A stretch of 64,000 nt of DNA. It comes from Sisyra terminalis. Taxonomy: Eukaryota > Arthropoda > Insecta > Neuroptera > Sisyridae. A program made the translations under genes and the position numbers. The notes under the pieces are model-generated. The model ran no database searches. It saw only the letters and a list, made by a program, of their open reading frames with translations, and was not told where the DNA came from. Location of the stretch: NCBI GenBank assembly GCA_958496175.1, contig OY292275.1, positions 18,972,001 to 19,036,000 of the forward strand. Reading direction: 5' to 3'. Position 1 is the stretch's first letter; each line of letters opens with the position of its first letter. Shown here one piece after another: positions 61,018-64,000 of the stretch.

Positions 61018-62306
61018 TCTCTAATAGTTGACTCTAAAAATGTTATGTACTTTTTAACGAACACTTATTATATCTGCTCACCAAAATTATTATTAATTTT
61101 ACTTTTTAGTGAATATTAATGGTTTTAAAATTTTAGAAATTAAAGAGTATTTCTTTCTCGTTTTGCATAAGTTAAGAATTTCGAAAATATGCATTTTACG
61201 TTTCATATGCATACGTAACTCAATGGTGGTATTTAAAACTTAATTGAATTTTTATCTTTCGGATTGAAAGTCATATTTTTTGGAGTTGGGTTAGAAAAAT
61301 CTTTATTGGTTTAGTAAATAGAAATATTGTCTTTTCTGATTGATTGATCAGCTATGCTACTTAACTTTTTCATGTTACCGTTCTTCATTTTTAGACAGCT
61401 TGAAGAGCATCTTAGAACTAGTTTCGGACCTTATTACGTCCTAAAGATGAAATCCGGAAACTACGAAAAGTTGGTGGCAATAGTGCAGGGATGCACTAAC
61501 ATATAAAAACACAGCTTCCGATCCGAAAGCTAAAAACACAATAAAAAAATTTATTGAGTTGGATTAACTTTATGAAATATTTCTTTCTGAAATTGTAACT
61601 TTATTATCTACGAAAAATCAAAGATGAATAATTTTTCCCATGTTATTTTTTGGCCAAACATAATTTTCTTATATAAAATTCATGTTTTTAGAAAACATCA
61701 CTATTAAATAAGAAGTAATCGTCGGTATAAATTATTTTATAAAAGTTAATTAGTAACTACAAATATAAAGTATATATACTGACTAAATTAGATCGTTATC
61801 CCTATTGATCCCTATGTAACAAATCATAAATCACTGAAAAATAAACAAACCCAATTAGTTTCATATTTAATTTATTACTTAGAACTAAGTACATTATTTT
61901 AAAAGAATAAATTATAGCAATATAATGAGTGAAAGCATTACATGTACTTTAAAAAGAAACATTGTGATGAAAAATTTAAAATATCTGAAAAATTAAGTAA
62001 TAATTATATAAAAGAAGAAATTAAAAATTGTAATTATGGATTTTCTTTGAAAAATTAAAAAAAAATAATGTCTAAACAAATTTTTGTTGCAAATATTGCT
62101 TTTTTATCACAATATTAGAATTTTAAAATTTTATTTTCATATATTACATAATACATTAAACTGGTACAATCACTACACTATTAAGTGCAATAATTTTTTA
62201 CTAATCTTTGAATGGCGTAAATAAAAAAATAGCAGGATTAGCCAAAGATTAAAAGGTTTGTTCTGCGCAAAATGTCAATATTATTAATTGTAGAACGATA
62301 AAAAAA
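61018..62306. other. Convergent intergenic region
   Basis: Lies between the ends of mL49 (+) and Ocrl (-). At 61411-61450 the minus strand reads AGGAC-GTAATAAG-GTCC followed by GAAAC, resembling the second half of a decayed hammerhead motif; the first core box is lost. A TTTATT at about 62130 gives AATAAA on the minus strand and could serve Ocrl. Otherwise AT-rich. Confidence 0.5.
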
Positions 62307-64000
62307 TTATCGATTCATTGCAATTAAATCACTCTGATCATTGACAAGAAAATGATGAATAAAAGCAGCTTTTGATCGACTGGCTTGTGGTTTGGGATTG
62401 AGAACGGGTGATGGTAATAAAACGTCTCCAAAAATGGAAGCCATCGTTTTGGAATCTGATCCATTATCGTTGCTATAATGCAAAAATTCTTGAACAAACA
62501 AAGATACATAAAGGAATACGTTTCGTTCAACTTCAGGTAGCTGAGCTATAATCTGAAAAACATATTTTTTTAAATAAAGTTTGATTTATTTTTTTACGAC
62601 CTTACTTGTCGACAGTGTGAATAATTTGGAGAAGCAGCAATGCACTGATTATGCAGTCTGTACGGAATAACTGGTTCCGGAGTTGATAAAAGAAACAAAA
62701 AAAGAGCTTCTGCAACAACATAGGCTTGTGCCGCTATATTTTTGATAGGAGTTCATTAAAATCATATTAAATTTTTGTCCCCGTACATAAAAATTTAAAA
62801 AGGATACGTGGAAGTTCAGAGTCATCATTATCAAGCCAATCTCGTACACGTATCAATTCTTCATGTAACGCTCTTTGTTCAAATAAATTACGAGTTCGCA
62901 ATCCGTGTCTATACAAATGGTCAATTAACAAAAATAATTCTCTAGGTACATTGTATAATAGTGCACCCGTTTGCTAAAAGTATGCAATACTTAAAACGTA
63001 TAACATTTCATTAAATAGTATACCATTTGAGTTAAATGTGAAGGAGTAGCATATCCTACTGGAACTGGAAGTTTACATAACTCCGTTAATGGAGTTGTAA
63101 AACATGTTCGCACACATGTTCCTGTTACCGTAATGAACATATCTTTTCCTCCATGTAAATGTAATACTAATATATCATACAACTTCTCTTCAGCGCTTTT
63201 TAATTGCACTTCTAATTGTACATCACATTTTTCCCCTAAAACAATTCAAAGAATTTTGAAAGAATAGGATGCGAAACAGATATAAAAGGAGTAGACATTG
63301 AAACATCAAACCTATTCTGGATTTTATCATACCTAACAGCGTATTGAAAATTTCAAAAATAACTTACCAGGATTAATTTCACCACAAAAGGGTGTTATTC
63401 GTAACCAATCTTTACAATATGTTGTATCGTCCAGCTTTTTAATAAACTCAAACCGTACAGGAACCTAGAACGTAATAAAACTTATCAAATAAAAGAAAAC
63501 ACATTTTTTAGCACTCACTTGTCCTGTGTTGGCTATTATCAATTCCTGCTCTTGTGGTTCTAGAAATTTAACTGTATCAAATAATACTTCTGTACGATCA
63601 ATAGTAACCTGAGGTAAGAATTCGTTTTCTAATTTGTCCATTTTTTTTAAAACTTCTTCATGTATTTTCCGGTATTTCAATGGATCAACGACTTTGATCT
63701 AAATTTAAATATATTTAAATTTGCTTTTTCACTTTCACAACTTTAGTTTACCTGTGATTTAAAAACAGCACTGACAGGTTTATGGTCACTTATTCGTAAT
63801 TCTGGGTGACTTCGGTATACAAGCTGTTCTACATGTTTTCCTTTCCATAAAATTCGGTCACACCAAGCAGGGGCTCTAGCCTTTTCACTAGTATCATAAT
63901 GATCTGTACCTGGATCGTATTTATAAGTAGGTTGAAAAGTAATGGGTCCTTCAAAATAACCGGCCAAGACACGACCTTGAGTATGCTGTTGATTCAACTG
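62307..64000 (-). CDS. Ocrl: Inositol polyphosphate 5-phosphatase OCRL, 3' part
   Basis: Minus strand, cut by the window edge at its 5' side. Seven exons are visible: 63752-64000 (partial), 63519-63698, 63368-63464, 63024-63235, 62808-62973, 62606-62733 and 62307-62552, all with GT-AG introns of 50-132 nt and matching phases; 425 residues. The first exon holds the end of the 5-phosphatase domain with PAWCDRILW and [10 protein letters not shown], the catalytic signatures that remove the 5-phosphate of PI(4,5)P2. Next comes the ASH domain ([23 protein letters not shown], split by introns) and the RhoGAP-like domain ([15 protein letters not shown] to the end). In the RhoGAP domain the arginine-finger position (FR.SG in active GAPs) reads LFEQRA, so GAP activity is not expected, as in other OCRL proteins. 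OCRL acts on endosomes, the Golgi and in cytokinesis. It is closer to OCRL/INPP5B than to other 5-phosphatases by domain order. Confidence 0.93.

Noticed and set aside
1..64000. CRISPR arrays, bacterial-type operons or rRNA genes
   Set aside because: No spaced direct repeats, ribosome binding sites or rRNA segments were seen; the window is eukaryotic.

Overview
The window looks like nuclear DNA of an insect: it is very AT-rich (roughly three quarters A+T), has short GT-AG introns inside genes, widely spaced genes, and dense, heavily mutated transposon debris. I could not fix the order of insect from the sequence alone.

The left 49 kb is gene-poor. I support one gene exon there: a minus-strand terminal exon at 13138-13806 for a four-membrane-segment protein I do not recognise. 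The rest is a graveyard of mobile DNA. It holds Jockey-type LINE reverse-transcriptase relics (19.1-20.5 kb), two copies of the 3' end of a second LINE (27.5 and 40.7 kb), a Penelope-like element (PLE) with GIY-YIG endonuclease and C-terminal remnants (37.75-38.33 kb), and five copies of a tRNA-derived SINE (28.5, 29.4, 37.6, 43.9 and 46.9 kb). It also holds a transposase-type zinc-finger scrap (33.2 kb) and several long imperfect palindromes. The most striking palindrome is a foldback element at 36.6-37.3 kb whose arms are built from degenerate 16-bp tandem units. Three other palindromes (12.2, 24.1 and 41.2 kb), and the related repeat at 14.9 kb, carry motifs resembling hammerhead ribozyme cores, as expected of PLE-derived repeats.

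The right 15 kb holds three confident genes. At 49134-53629 (+) is the insect orthologue of Drosophila thin/abba (TRIM32-like): RING, B-box, coiled coil, a long disordered linker and six NHL blades, assembled from six exons (1315 residues). At 60278-60955 (+) is the mitochondrial ribosomal protein mL49, three exons, 182 residues. At 62307-64000 (-), cut by the right edge, is Ocrl, an inositol polyphosphate 5-phosphatase with ASH and inactive RhoGAP domains; mL49 and Ocrl are convergent. Between thin and mL49 lie repeats of a dispersed family (55149-57160 and 57735-58714, with relatives at 4303-5855 and 6260-6690). One copy contains two overlapping remnants of a Helitron helicase.

The three genes serve unrelated pathways (muscle ubiquitin ligase, mitochondrial translation, phosphoinositide turnover), and I see no operon-like link between them.
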